The notes under the pieces: model-generated
Seen by the model: the letters and a program-made list of their open reading frames with translations, nothing else
The model's database searches: none
What the model was told of the DNA's origin: nothing
In this document: positions 25,881-38,593 of the stretch, piece by piece
Numbering within the stretch: the first letter of the stretch is position 1
Layout: each line of letters begins with the position of its first letter
Origin: Chionis minor
Lineage: Eukaryota; Chordata; Aves; Charadriiformes; Chionididae
Reading direction: 5' to 3'
DNA length: 64,000 bases
NCBI GenBank assembly: GCA_013398295.1
Contig: VZSF01009849.1
Span: 477,590-541,589, forward strand
Position numbers and translations under genes: made by a program

Positions 25881-28800
25881 GTTATAAATTACTACAAAGT
25901 TCATTCTCTAAAAGTAGGTCTGTAAATGGGTAGTTAGAATTTTTTCAGCATGGCAGCCTGAATACTTACCTGAGTTCATTATATCCAGGACTATTAAACT
26001 CAAAAATGTCGCTGCTATTCTTGAGTTTCACTTTGGTGTAAGCTGATGGTATGGATCAGCAGAGTATTACCAGATGCTTTCTTTATTCTTGCTTTTTTTT
26101 CCCTAAGTATCCACTACAGGACGTTGTTGGAGACAGAATAGTAGGGTATGATGGACCTCTTATATGGAGGGCCGTTGTTACCATTTGTCTATTTTTGCCC
26201 TCAGCTCAATTTAGCTTTATCTGTGGACCCATATCTTCTATAATATTGACTAGCAGTATATGTTTCCTGTATTTCTATCCCAGAATTTGCAAGTACTCAT
26301 AGTCAGCAGTATGTTTTCAAATTTTTCTTTTCCCTTTCTGTAAATAACTTTTCAGCTTGCAGAAGAGCTTGGTGCTCTGCTAGGGGTTTGTTCTCCCTTC
26401 AAGACATCAGTCATCCGCCGTTAAGAGAACTGCCCTTGATCTGACCATTGTAACGAAAGTGAGGATATTCCAGGTGTTTATTATATAGGGTGCTTCCAGG
26501 GATTTGCAATCAAATATGAGTGAGCCAGCTTTGATTTACACTTCGATTTTGGATGGACGTCTTCGCCAGTGAATACGTTTTTCCCCGCAGATGTGATTTA
26601 TATTGCTTATAATCTTCAGCTGGCAGCCTGCTTCTTGTCTGGTTTCCTCCTGATCCTAGGCTGCCTGTATTCGCTTTGTGTTCATCTGTTGCACCCCAGT
26701 TTGGTGGCTGGATTACATTCCCAGCAGCAGAAATGGAAAAATAGTTTGCCAGAGATCTGTTTGAGTAGTATTGATTCATTTTATACTCTTACCCATAAAA
26801 ATGGGACATGGTTAATATGCGTAAGGCATAGTAATTATTTTTCAGTTTACGAGTAGAGGGTGTTGGCAAATTTACAGGTAACAAACTACAGTCATTTAAT
26901 TATCCTTGTTTCAAGTTCAGTCTTAAAGAGGAACGGTGTTTATTTTATGAAAGTAACTGTTGTAGTCCTGTAGGTCATGTTAGTTTTTTTGTTTATTGAC
27001 TTTAAGGAATTTTACTCTCCTTTATGGAAAGAGGCAGGTTTTACAAATTATACTTCTAACAGAAATGAAATGTATGTTACCTTGTAATCTTCATAAATGA
27101 AAGATTTTAAAATTAAACTGATTCAAGGATTAAAATTAAATGGATTTATTAAAATTAAAGTCTGCCTAAGCATTTTTGAAGGTGTTCGAAATACTAACGT
27201 CTACTGCTGTGGCTTAGAAAGAACACAACTATGAGTTGATATCTCTTTAAATCACTACATATTTTTAAATACATAAAGCATGATTCCTGTTTGGAAATTG
27301 ATGGTACAGTTGTTACCTTCTGGTTTATTCCTTGTATTAACCAGAGCTTACCTGTGGGCGTCGCTGTAACTGTCCTGCCTGCTGCTCTTCAGAAATTCAG
27401 AGTAGGGGGAGCGGAATGCCAGCAATTGTAACTGCTGCTGAACTAATGCCTGTTTCAGTTGATGTTAATATTTAGAGTTCTACAACTTAATTGCTCGGGT
27501 AGTGCTGGGGGTCCTGTTTGTGTGGCCCTTTTCCAGGAGCAGCAAAGGACAGAGGCAAACAGCTGGGAGAAGCAGCTGCTTTGGCCATCCTCGCTCGCGT
27601 TGGTTGCTGCTGTCTGTTTTCGCAACCTTAATCAGTTACCAGTAAGATAACGGGCAGAAGACTGAGTTAATGATAAAGTTTAAGAATGTAATCAATGTGT
27701 GTTTATTGAAAATAGGTCTTCGTTTTTGGTGATTTTTGTATTAGGTAGATAGAAGTAAGTATGAAGATGTTGTTGTAACTGTAGCGTACTGAAGTTGTAA
27801 TACTGTACTGCATTCCACTTCATACCTCATAAAACGCTTAACAGTCTTAAAAGATTGATAATAGATTATACCGTGTCATTACAGAGTCTGAAAAAACATT
27901 CTTAACTTACTAATTGACGTCTCAGAAAGTAGTTGTAGGTAAAGAATCATCAAATATCTCTTTCTTGTGGGTTCCTTTGTGGCATGTTAACAATCTCTGA
28001 GGTTATAAACATGTTGCAAATTAATTATCACTGATTGAGGTTGTGGGATAGGTGGAGATCGGAGTAATAGTAAGTAACAAGGAGAGCGGAACAGCCAGAG
28101 AGCGTGGTCTGGATTGCTTAGCGAGACAGACTTCAGCAAAGAAACACACAAAGGTGTATAACACCATGTGTGAGTCATCCTTACAGAACTGGGGACCCTC
28201 TGACAAAAGGAGCAATTCAGAAGATGTATCGGTATTTATAATGATCAGGTTGCTTCAAATGGACTTGCAACGTAACACTGTAGTAAAAAGGCTAATATGT
28301 GATGTTTGATAAATTACAGTTAGGATTAGTTGGGACTTGATTTCATATGTGTGAAATACACATATGTGTGTATTTGTATTTATGGTGTAGGTGGTACTGG
28401 TACTAGACTGTTACAAACTTACGTTTTTAGAACTGTGCACAAAATTGTGTTGAAAAACCGCCCTATGGGTAAGTTCTATAAAATGATTCCGGCACTTTTT
28501 CTTGAATTTCTTAACAGTGTTAAATTGCTTACTTGTTTGGAGACATATTTGATTGAATAATACATTTAAGGACTGATATCACGACCCTGTAAGAAATTAG
28601 CTTTTCTAAAGGGCTCTTTAACACACAGAAGGAAACGTAGCAAAAAGCAGTAGCTAAGCACTGAAACCGGACGTTTCCAAGCTGATGTTAACCGGTGTGG
28701 TTTAACAGTAGGGATGAATTAGCCTCTTGGAGTAAGCTAGCAAAGGAAGTAGTGCTTGCTCTAAGTTTTCAGGTTTTTCAGGCCAACGGTGGATAATACG

Positions 28801-29615
28801 CCGCAAAATGTGTTGTAGTCAAATGAAGGCTACTGGAGTTGATACAGTCAAAGTAAAAGGGTCTGTGATAAAATGGGAATGTGACTAGAAGATTTAATGA
28901 TGCGCTCTTTTGCTTTATTTCTGTGAATCTGTAGGAAGAAAATTCTGGTCAATACTTAGTATGTTGCCATGCATCTAGTGAATAAATTACTCTTACTCAT
29001 CTAATTTATGTGTATAAATAAATCCTCTATGTTACGAAAAACTGTCAATGTCCATGGCTTACCATACATAGTATTTCTTTTGCAGTCTGGCTATACACGC
29101 TGGGTTTGCTGGTAAAAGCACTGTTTAATTTGATTGATAAGCAGTTCTATCAATTGAATCTTAATGTGTTTAAATTAGTATATTGCTTCTATAAATAGTA
29201 CAAGTTGAAGGAGATTGCTTAATTGGTATTCTTGTTACTTTTAGTTTTGAGTGGATTTTAATGAACTCTGCTTTGCCACAGGCAGTGTACGCCTCAGCAA
29301 GTGTACCTTAGCCTTTGCCTGGAGTAGTTACGATGTGTTCAAATCCTGTGCTTCTGTACTCACATTATTTTAATGTTATTGCATCATGAATATGCATCAA
29401 CATGGTATTTTCACATGCAGTGTACTTGCTATTAAAAGTCTCCTATGCTATTCCATGTAATTTTATCTAGATCAGTGAGTTGCTTTGGGAATTAAAAAAA
29501 TCGTAATACCTGGTGTATCTTTTTTTAAAAAAAAAACCATATCTGCCTGTATTTTTTTGTTGAAGTGTGTATGTGAAACGCTTGCTTAATTTTTTTAATA
29601 CTGTTTGCTTTTTAG

Positions 29616-29697
29616 TGAGAGGTTTATGGTGAGGTTAAACAAGAACGGAGGCCCCAGGAATCCAGAGAAGATAGATCGAATGTGTGCACTTTTCACA
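29616..29697 (+). CDS. DOCK3: DOCK3 exon e3 (82 nt, phase 2/0)
   Basis: The first base completes the serine codon begun in e2 (AG|T). Then come 27 codons, ERFMVRLNKNGGPRNPEKID plus RMCALFT, about residues 250-276. The NKNGGPRNPEKI block separates DOCK3 from DOCK4. The acceptor is TTGCTTTTTAG and the donor GTACGT. Confidence 0.97.
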
Positions 29698-31517
29698 GTA
29701 CGTGTCTGTTTCCTTTCTTCTTCCCTTACAGTAGTATGATTGTAGATATAGTCACCCCGAGGGAAAAAAAAACAATTCTTCCTTTACAAGACAATGAGTA
29801 GAATGGAAGCTGTTTCTAAGTTTTGTTATGTTTGTAATTAAATGTTAACGTAAGAAAATGAACGTACATCTAAATTATTTTTATGGCTAAGTAAATATCC
29901 TGAAGTACTTGTTTTTAAGTGCATTTGTTCCTGCTTGTAGTTGGAAATTTTGAGTATTCCCGTTGCATGTACTATGCTCTTAGATAACAAAGCACAGGAG
30001 AAGGCTGCATTGGGCTGAATGTAAAGCAAGGCACTTTTTTCAGAATTGAAGTTTGGAAAACAACTACAACACTACACACACGGACACAGCAAAACAGGGG
30101 TTCTCCAAACGCTCAAGAGTCTGTGTAGCAGCCGCAGGTAGATGGTGCAGCGGCACCTCCCAGGTTGGTAGGACAGTGTGTGGGATGGAACAGAAAGGCT
30201 GGGACATGCTGCAGAAGCAGCAGCCGAGTTGAGCTACAGCAAGTTGGTTGTAATAAAGGAAACACTGTGACTTGCTGAATTTCTGCAGCAGGTCTGTGCA
30301 AATAGCTATCCCGTCCTGACGCAAAGCAGATGCGACCAACTGTACCAGCAGTCTTCAACCATCTGTGCCAGAAAGACAGGATAAGTAATACCCATCTGTG
30401 GTTTCTACCAGATGATACCTCGGTTTGGAGTGAAATAGCCAGCTAAAATTTACTTCCTTCTAATTCTTCAGACTCACCTCTCACCTGACTGCTTTCTTGT
30501 TTGTATGGTTTTGGTTATGCCAAAAAAGTAGTTTCAAAACACTCAGGCTTTAATACCCAGTTTGCACTGGTCTTAAGTTCTGTTAAAAAATTGCCCCAGA
30601 ATTATGTGTCAGACCATGATTTTATCTGTCATTTCTTCTCTGAAAGAATATGGAAATCTGGAGACACTGAAACTTTACAGCTCATCACAGAGTAACTGTA
30701 AGGAATTTCACATCCCAAGTGTGATAAACACCTTCCATCGTGACTCACCTTTAGCTAGTGCACATGCTAGAATCTTTTTGACAGAAGTATTTTTACCTCC
30801 ACTGAGGAAAAAAGATGGCAGACAGCTTTGGCATGAGCTTTAATTCTGGTGATGAAACCCTCTAAGGTCAAATGGGGCTGGACACTGAAATAGCGGTGGT
30901 CCCCAGCACCATTCCTTTTTCTCCTTTAAGACTCAATTTGTCCTCCTGAAGAACAGGGCGTATCTAGCCAGACGTGAGGGTGCTCAGTTCTGCCTCCTGG
31001 GTACGAGATGGAGGGCAATCCAAAATGAGCACTGACAGTGATGCTGACATCAGTAGCTGTTCTTGTTTTGGAACCAGTGAGGTTCTACCAGCTGGTTAAA
31101 CATCAACAGAGGTAACAGTGTCTTAGCATTGCCATCGGCACTGATGACTCCACTGTTGGTAACTCAAGACCAAGTATCTCTTTCTAAGAGAAGAGTGGCC
31201 AGGGAAAGTAAGCTTCAGTACTGGTATCTGGATCATGCCAAAAGGTTGAGTATAGGATTAAGAATTGCTCAGATCATTCCCAAAAGGCAGCGCGGACTGG
31301 TTCATATGAAGTTGGGCGCTTTCTGGCTTACGAGGTTGATCGTTCTTAAAAATATTTTCACCGCCAAACTTCTCTCCCTACACTGATGCCACAGGACTAA
31401 GGTCATGCAACAGCTGCCTGTTTCACACTGTGTTGTGAACAGTGCGAAACAGTTTTGCTTGGGTGACCTGTAAACCAGTCTTGACATGGTTTCAAAAATA
31501 TGGAAAGAATAATTATA

Positions 31518-31658
31518 CGCGAGGGCCGGGAGCAGAACATAGTTCAGAGGAGACCTGCTGCACGCTGCGAATGGGCCCAGTCCGCAAGACGCCAGCCCCG
31601 AGCGTCGCAGACATGCGCTGCTCTGTAGCACCATCCTGCTGACCAGGGATCGCTCCCG
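31518..31658. other. CpG-dense patch inside an AT-rich intron
   Basis: There are 13 CpG dinucleotides in 141 bp, including ACGCGA and CCCGAGCGTCGCAG, whereas the surrounding intron has very few. Candidates are a small intragenic CpG island or alternative promoter, or a recent insertion not yet decayed. No TATA box or coding exon is evident beside it. Confidence 0.5.
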
Positions 31659-32057
31659 AGCTGCCTTTCTGTTTGACTGTGGACAAACACCAAAGCTGCC
31701 TCAGTAGCAGCTCTCAGAGATACTTAAACTTATTGTCTGTCACTCTCTCTGCATACTCTATGTAACGGGAATTATGATAATTGGGGGAAAACAATCTGTG
31801 CAAAAAATTGCGCGTTTCTGGTGCAGTATTTTTCATCACTGTATTCAAAGAATTTTCCAAAGTGTGTAGCAAAGGAGCAACAAATAATCGCTTTCTGAAT
31901 AACTGTTTTATCTGCAATGGTTCTGTCTTATCGTAATTTCTTAATTATGACATTATTCCAAAATAAGGTAGTTCTATGATTTTGCAGGTTTGTTCCCAAG
32001 TTTGTGCTAGTTCTTGCCTTTAAATCTAGTTAGTTATTTCCTTGTCCCCCCCCCCCC

Positions 32058-32067
32058 NNNNNNNNNN
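32058..32067. other. 10-base assembly gap between poly-C runs
   Basis: Ten Ns sit between a C12 run (32046-32057) and a C13 run (32074-32086). The true length is unknown. Confidence 0.99.
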
Positions 32068-35000
32068 TCTTTTCCCCCCCCCCCCCACTATCTTTCTAAA
32101 ACTCTAATCTTTCCCAGAGGCAAGAAGCCACACATCTTAGATAATTCAAGGTATTCCTGTCTTTCCCTGCTATCGCTGTTGCTTCTAGGGGTTCAGCTGT
32201 CTCCTTGTGTAAGATATCAAAATTACTTAGGTTTTGTTTTTTAATCTGCTGTCATATCATACCAGAGGTGAGAAACTGCTTCCTCTGGAGATTAAAGCTC
32301 ACTCAAGCACACCTCAGCCTCTGCACGCTTTGGAAACATTCCTGTGTCTGATTTAAAGCGTAACTGCAGTATAAACTTGCTATTTTTGTTAAATATCTTA
32401 CTCTCTATGAGAGACTCTATTTACCAAACTGAATTTGGTAAAGTTCTTTAAGTAACTAATTAGTGGTAGTCAGGTATCCTCGATTCTACTGGTTTGGGGG
32501 TGGGGGTTTTTTAACATACAATTAGACCTTCATAGAAACCAGCATTGTAAAGAACTAACCATTATTATAGAGTAACTCTTTTCCATACCTAATACGGGGA
32601 GGGGGGAAAAACCAGGGGTGATTTTCTAAAAAGCCATGCAATTAGAATTATTATGGAATTATTTTGTTTATCAACCAGTATCGTTTAAGAAGCTCAGAAG
32701 GATGTGGGAAGTAAACCCCCTGTGGATGCAGTGCTAAAAACACCTTTCAAGAAATTGATTTATTCATATTGCACAGAAGCAAATAATAAACATAGTTTGT
32801 CCTCTTCTGGGTCCTAAGTCATGCACGTGGATTCTCTGCAAAGAAATTATCTGAAGACTTCCTCACAGGGTTTGGGGTTTTTGATTATTTGGTCCCTGTC
32901 ATAGTGAGAATTTCTGTCCTTGTAAAAAGCTTCTGCTGTACGAAATGAAATGAAATACAAGGCCATCTGGGCCCACATTTCTTGTCTTTTGACTGTGACA
33001 CAGTACGTTTTTTGTGAAATCGAAAAGCGACTAAAGTGTGAACCCATCAATATGTGCATGCCCCACCATTTTCTGATATTTTGACAGCTGCCCTTTGAAA
33101 AAGTAGTTCTCTGAATTGCTGTTAATTAGAACTGGTAATCTGATAGCCTAATAAAATTCCCCCTGTCAAATCACAGGTATTTTGAAAAATCTACTTCTCT
33201 CTAGAGTATTAACTGCTACCTCCCAAGTTTTTTTTGGTTTTTTGAGATGTATTGTCAGGCACTAGAGAGATTAAAACTATGTCAAATCCCTTCTTATCGT
33301 GGAACTTCAATTTCTCCAAGACGTGCAAGATAAAGCCTACCATATGCTACACTGGTATGGTAGGTGATGAAGAAAGCCTAGAAAGTATGTTCCCTTATTC
33401 ATGCAGCAGCAAAATAAGACTTAAAGAGAAGACGCTAAGGAAGATTTATATAGCTTAATTCTTTGGCTTCAGAGAGACACGATCTGCTCGCTGGTAAGCA
33501 TACCAAACAGTGTGTTTGCAGCTCCCTGCATGTGCTGCCCAGGCAAATACAGTGCTCCTCCTCAACGGAGTAAGAAGATACAGCTGTGAATTTATTACTT
33601 GCCTGCTGTCATTTAGCAGTATAACGCTATTTGAAAGGAACTGAAACTTCTTCCGAGAGTAAACTCTCTTTATGCCTAGTTCTCAGTCACTGTGCACAGA
33701 TTTTATTGTGCCGTATGTCACTGTAATCCGAAGTTCAGGATGCATCGCCATCGTAATCTCAGTTGTTGAGATTTGGTTCCTCAAGTCACACAGGAAAGAA
33801 ATTTGCTGTGTGAATTAAAGTTCATGTTTTTGCTTCCAGCAAAATACGATTTTTAATTCACTAACTTAGTTCAAACTAGGTATGACAGAACTTAGATGTC
33901 TGTAGTATAAAAATTCCTCTCCCTTTTATATAAAAAGTGCATTATTTCTTTTTACATTGGTTTTAATACCACTCAGTTGTGGGGTTTTTTTAAAAGAAAA
34001 ATACGAGATGTTATCTGAATCTGAGATTTTTCCAGTTGATTTTTGCATTGTATTTGAGGAAAAAAAAAAAGTATTATTAGAAGGCCAAGCTACATTTGTG
34101 TGTAGATGAATCCACCAGTGTTGTTCTCCCCACACAACTGTACATAGCAGAAGTGACTGTTCCCACTGGGATGGATATCTTTAGTCAACTGGAAAGGGGG
34201 GAAAAAAAAAAAGCAGCAGCATGAACACATAGCTATCATCTCAAGTTGTTTGTAAAGTCATTTATAAAGCCCTAGAGCTGTTTTTAAAAAGCCTGATGTT
34301 GAAAACATTTTGTGCAAACAAACAAAAAATTGCTTTAGGATGATGTGAGGTGATGCCCATTGCTTCAGCATAAGGGGAGGAGTGAAGTGAACAACAGGAA
34401 CTGAGCTTAAAACCTCCTTTTTGGATGCGTCTCTTTTGCATGCGGACACGCTTCACTCCCTCCCACGTTCTTGGGAAGAATCCATTAATCATTTTATGTT
34501 TCCAGTTGCCCTTGGCTTGAGAAATGGCTGAAGTGATGCCCTGTATGTTTGGGGAGAATTTGGAGGCTGTTTGGCACCAGCCAGTACACAGCAATAAGGT
34601 GGTGGCACGTGGAGTGGGGGGAGAGGAGAGGCAGCAGCCGGTGCTGTAGGGCACAGGGAGCCTCTTTGCATCAGACTCCAGACCGTGAATAAATATTCTC
34701 ATGGTGCATGTTATCTGTTTAAAATCTTCTTATCTTGGAGGTTAGTAATGTAAGGGAAACTTCTTGAACAATGCTAGTGTTTTTAGGGAGAAACGTTTCT
34801 TAGATCTTTCCTCTAATTTAAAAAAAAAAAAAATGTGGGGGAGGAACGTCTTAGAAGTTGATCTCTGTTTATAATGTTATCAGAAAAAATACAGTATGCC
34901 AAGGAAATTTCAATTAAGACAGCTTCTAACATGTGAATGCAAAATGCCAAAGTGACGCATTATTGAGAAGTAAATTTCTTAATTTATTATCTTTAATAAT

Positions 35001-36297
35001 AAAGATTTGTCAGAGTCAATAATACCTATACCTTTTTGTCTAGCTCCAGCTTTCCTTTTACTCTTCTGTAGGTGGTTCTTTTCTCATTTTTTGGCTTTTC
35101 TTCAGGCTCATTTTTAAAAGTTTTGACCTGCTATTCTGGGACATGGAGTCTCAGAGTTTTCATCCATGTATATAGTTGCTTGCCAAAAAATGCCTTTTGG
35201 GAGATCTTAAGGTCCTGTGTTTTGCTAAGCAATTACCTCATCTTAAAGATGAGTTTATTTCTTCATTTTTGCAATACCATATTGCTGTTTCAACCATACT
35301 AAATACTAGAGTGAGCGTCTATGCTATTTAAACCATTAGAATGCTTTTAGGCCACTATGGCCCTTTCCAGCTAGTGTGCTCCCCAAATAATCTCTTGGCG
35401 TATTTCGGCGGTTAAAGCTGGCAGAGAGAACTTCCAGCCAGCAGCGAGCAAGCAGCCTTCCCTGCTTTGGGACTTTAAAGAAAGGTAGCTATGAAATAGC
35501 TGCCCTTGGCGCTCATCGACTCATACAGATAAAGCCTTACAGGTTCTATGCACAGCTGAGACATCGCCCTGCTGCTTTCCAGGTGTAATGAACATAGATC
35601 ATGTGAAACCGGCTTAAAGCTGCACATTCAAAAGCATTAAAATAACCCACGTCTCTGAGTCGCGTGCCTTTTTTCTCTTCAGACTTTTGCTTGTTCTGAG
35701 GAATGGCACCTATCCACTCATAAAATAAAATGCACTTGAAGTTTTATCTGAATTCTGACAGTCATGCTGCAGATTTTTTCTGGAGCTGTCATGTGAGACT
35801 AAGGCTCTATGGTGAGAAGTCAGAAGCCAAAACCGGGAAAGCAGAGGCAAAGGAACGGGGTTAGGAATGGATCTGGGACTGGTAGTCAGGGGATGGGGTG
35901 AGGGAAGCCAGAATGGGTTGCAGCTGAGGTAACTCAGGGGTTTAAATATAATTTGTAATTTTAATACAGTCTTAATAGTGTGTTTGAATTGATTAAATGA
36001 ACGTTTTAAATGTTTGCTTGAAATTTTGAAACAGCATCGCTAGTCAGTGGAGTCAGAATCATTAATTTCTTTTCCTTCTAAAAAACGTTCCAACCAAATA
36101 CAATTCTTCTATGCTTTATTTTTCTGGATGTGAATTAGAAATAATAATACTTCCTCTTGTTTAAAGATGCAGGAGCTAAGTGACTGGAGAGTAATACTGT
36201 GTAGTCCTTATTGCTGTTTGTGGGAGTTTTGCAGGCACTTCTTTTGGAAGTGGAATGTGTTCCTTCTTTAATGTCTATTTTTTTTCCAATCTGTCAG

Positions 36298-36358
36298 GAT
36301 CTCAGCAGCAAGGACATGAAGAGAGATTTGTACATAGTTGCCCATGTAATTCGAATAG
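36298..36358 (+). CDS. DOCK3: DOCK3 exon e4 (61 nt, phase 0/1)
   Basis: It encodes DLSSKDMKRDLYIVAHVIRI plus the first base of a glycine codon, about residues 277-297. The donor GTACGG overlaps the glycine split (ATA G|GT). It is out of frame with the longer chance ORF covering the same bases, so the DOCK3 frame was set by homology and by the flanking exons. Confidence 0.97.
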
Positions 36359-38445
36359 GTACGGTATGGTTTATTACTTAAAATATATAAAATTAATGTT
36401 TTTGGAGTATTTTAAATGTTTTACTTCACTGACATTATAATGATTTAGCTGGTTAGAAAACTTAGTTATAGACTGTGCCTGTCTGCTGAGATTAATATTC
36501 AGACCATATGTAGCTAAGTGTTAGAAGGTTACTGGCGAGTTTAACAGTGGATTATTTTTGTTCTCAGTCAGAAACAAAATATTTGATTAAACACCACATT
36601 TGGGGGAGGAGGGAGGAACTAAAAACACTTTTTGTTTCACATTCCAAAATTTCAAATGAGGTCTTTTTACTGATGATATATAGATAATTCACAGGGCGGG
36701 ACGTCAGCGTACCTGGCCGCTCACATCTAGTAGAGCAGAGGCCGTTAGACAAATGGAAGGATCTGGGTCCTGCTGTCAGTGGTTCTACCTACCTGCTGGT
36801 GCCAGACAGCAGCGCTGCCAGCAGGACCTGCCCGCTAGAAGCCTGTCACTCGTGCAGCCCGACATGTAGCGGCGTGCACTCGCCTCTTCGCAGGTTCTCG
36901 TGGCTGCTCGCACAGAGTACGTAAAGGAGAGGTCTGGGTGTGTAGTACCTAGACCTGACCCTGCTCAAGGAAGAAAGCCCTTCCTTGCTAATGTTTGACT
37001 CGTCACAGAGTGGATTTCTCTGACTGTTTGTAGACTTCATTTGTTCTTTTTGAGATTTGCAGTAGCAAGAATGGAATGTGTTTATGATTGAAGTTGAATT
37101 TAGAATGTGTCTTATGTGGTATAGTGCAGCGTTCGAAGTATTCACGGACAGCTAGGGGAATTTTGAGGCCCTGCAGTGTGATTAAGTGAAGTGACTTTAA
37201 GACTTCTGGTGTGCGAATTAGATTGGTAGAACTTCTTTCAGATGGAAAGGTGTTGGATAGGAAAAAAGCTCTAGTTAAAAAGGATATAATTAGTTAGTAA
37301 CAGGCAGTTAAATGGTTCTAAATTATGAATGTGTGTACTTTCACTGAGAAATTGGCAAGTAAATATTTTACCTATGTTAAGTCTAGATTATTTCGAATAT
37401 TTACACCTAAAATGGTAACAACATGCAGTAGGAATAACAGTCTCTTCAGTTGTATTATTCTAAACAATTGAGTAGTGCACTCTCTTCTAAGTTTTTCAGG
37501 TTTTCAGTTAACTAAAAACTGGCTAGTAGTGTTTGCAGTGAGAGGGTGTCTAACCCTGTTTCCAGCATCCGTTACCGGCCACAGATAGTTTTTCTGAAGT
37601 ACAGAAGGTCTAAACAGCTAAGTGAAACCATAGCTCTGTTGTCTTGTCCTGTGAACGACAATATGCCTTCGAAGTCACAAATGTGTTAAAGGGTCGCTTT
37701 TTCATTATCTACCTTCACTGTGTCATGAAATGTCTAAAAGTTAGAATTGGTCTGTATCCCTAGAGATGATAAATGAAGCTTGTGGAAAGATACGCTGGAG
37801 TTCAAGCTCAGGTTTCAAGAACTGCTGGACAAATTACGTGTAATGTTACGGGTTGTCTTAGATTATCATAGTGATTTTTCTGGTGTAGGCATTTTTAACT
37901 CTAGTGAAAAACTGCTTTATCAATAGGAAGTTAATCATTGATCAGCTTCATATCACAGAATTCTCCTTTATGTGCTCCAAGAGGAACATAAATGTAGTAT
38001 GTTTTCTTAAAGCAGCTGTATAAAGTGAAAATTTGTGTAAATACTGGACTGTGACGGAAGGCCACAGTGAATCACCATGTGGATAGGGAGAAGGAGAGCA
38101 CAAGCCATATTCTTGGCTCATTCAAGAGGTGATTTGTGGTCAGCCCAGCTGGATGCAAATTTGTGGGGCTGCAAATCAAAGATGGCCAGGCATGACGCTG
38201 GTCACTTGGCCCTTGAGTGTTCTGGTAGTGAAATGAGGTGGTGTGCTTTAATCAAAGTAGCCCGGTGGGTCAGGTAGGTTCACATGGACCTCTGGATTGG
38301 AAAACATGAGAAGAAAAAAGAGTGGGAAGTACAGAGAAGACTGAAAGCTGTAGCTGAAACTTGGTGTAGGTATGCATATTCAGAGGGATAATAGAACAGA
38401 AGGACTCCACGTGAATCTAATAGTTTAAATTTCTTTTAATTTTAG
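36359..38445 (+). other. DOCK3: DOCK3 intron between e4 and e5 (2,087 nt, phase 1)
   Basis: Donor GTACGG; acceptor TTCTTTTAATTTTAG. A CpG-rich patch lies at 36697-36910. The remainder is ordinary AT-rich intron. Confidence 0.92.
36697..36910. other. CpG-rich patch, about 0.3 kb downstream of e4
   Basis: About 15 CpGs occur in 214 bp, with GGGCGGG (GC-box-like) and GACGTCA (CRE-like) side by side at 36694-36706. This contrasts with the CpG-poor surroundings. A promoter or enhancer role is inferred only. Confidence 0.45.
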
Positions 38446-38593
38446 GTCGCATGTTGCTAAATGATTCCAAAAAAGGCCCCCCTCATTTACACTACCGCCG
38501 CCCCTATGGCTGTGCAGTATTGAGCATCATGGATGTACTTCAGTCAATCTCTGAAATAAAAGAAGAGAAGGATTTTGTTCTCAAAGTTTACAC
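38446..38593 (+). CDS. DOCK3: DOCK3 exon e5 (148 nt, phase 1/2)
   Basis: Two bases complete glycine. Then come 48 codons including RMLLNDSKKGPPHLHYRRPY, GCAVLSIMDVLQSISE and KEEKDFVLKVY, then AC of a threonine codon; about residues 298-346. The donor is GTGAGT. The RRP(Y/F)G(C/V)AV block is shared across DOCK-A and DOCK-B proteins; the SKKGPPHLH insert before it is DOCK3-like. Confidence 0.97.

Larger units (their letters stand above)
29698..36297 (+). other. DOCK3: DOCK3 intron between e3 and e4 (6,600 nt, phase 0)
   Basis: Donor GTACGT; acceptor preceded by a long T run (TTTTTTTTCCAATCTGTCAG). It contains a less AT-rich stretch at about 30060-31700 with several short ORFs on both strands and a CpG-dense patch (31518-31658), a 10-N gap flanked by C runs (32058-32067), and a possible conserved non-coding block at about 35390-35690. 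Elsewhere I see no structured feature. Confidence 0.9.

Noticed and set aside
29086..29111. Possible 26-nt + strand exon before e3 (TTTCTTTTGCAG acceptor, GTAAAA donor)
   Set aside because: Not divisible by three in a phase-2 intron, so inclusion would break the frame; a poison exon cannot be excluded but is unsupported.
30604..31386. Protein-like short ORFs (30604-30843 and 31129-31386, +)
   Set aside because: Different frames, no splice sites joining them, no homology recognised. Kept only as context for the CpG patch finding.
34262..34702. 146-codon minus strand ORF
   Set aside because: A second minus frame is also open across part of it, composition looks like translated non-coding DNA, and there are no recognisable motifs.
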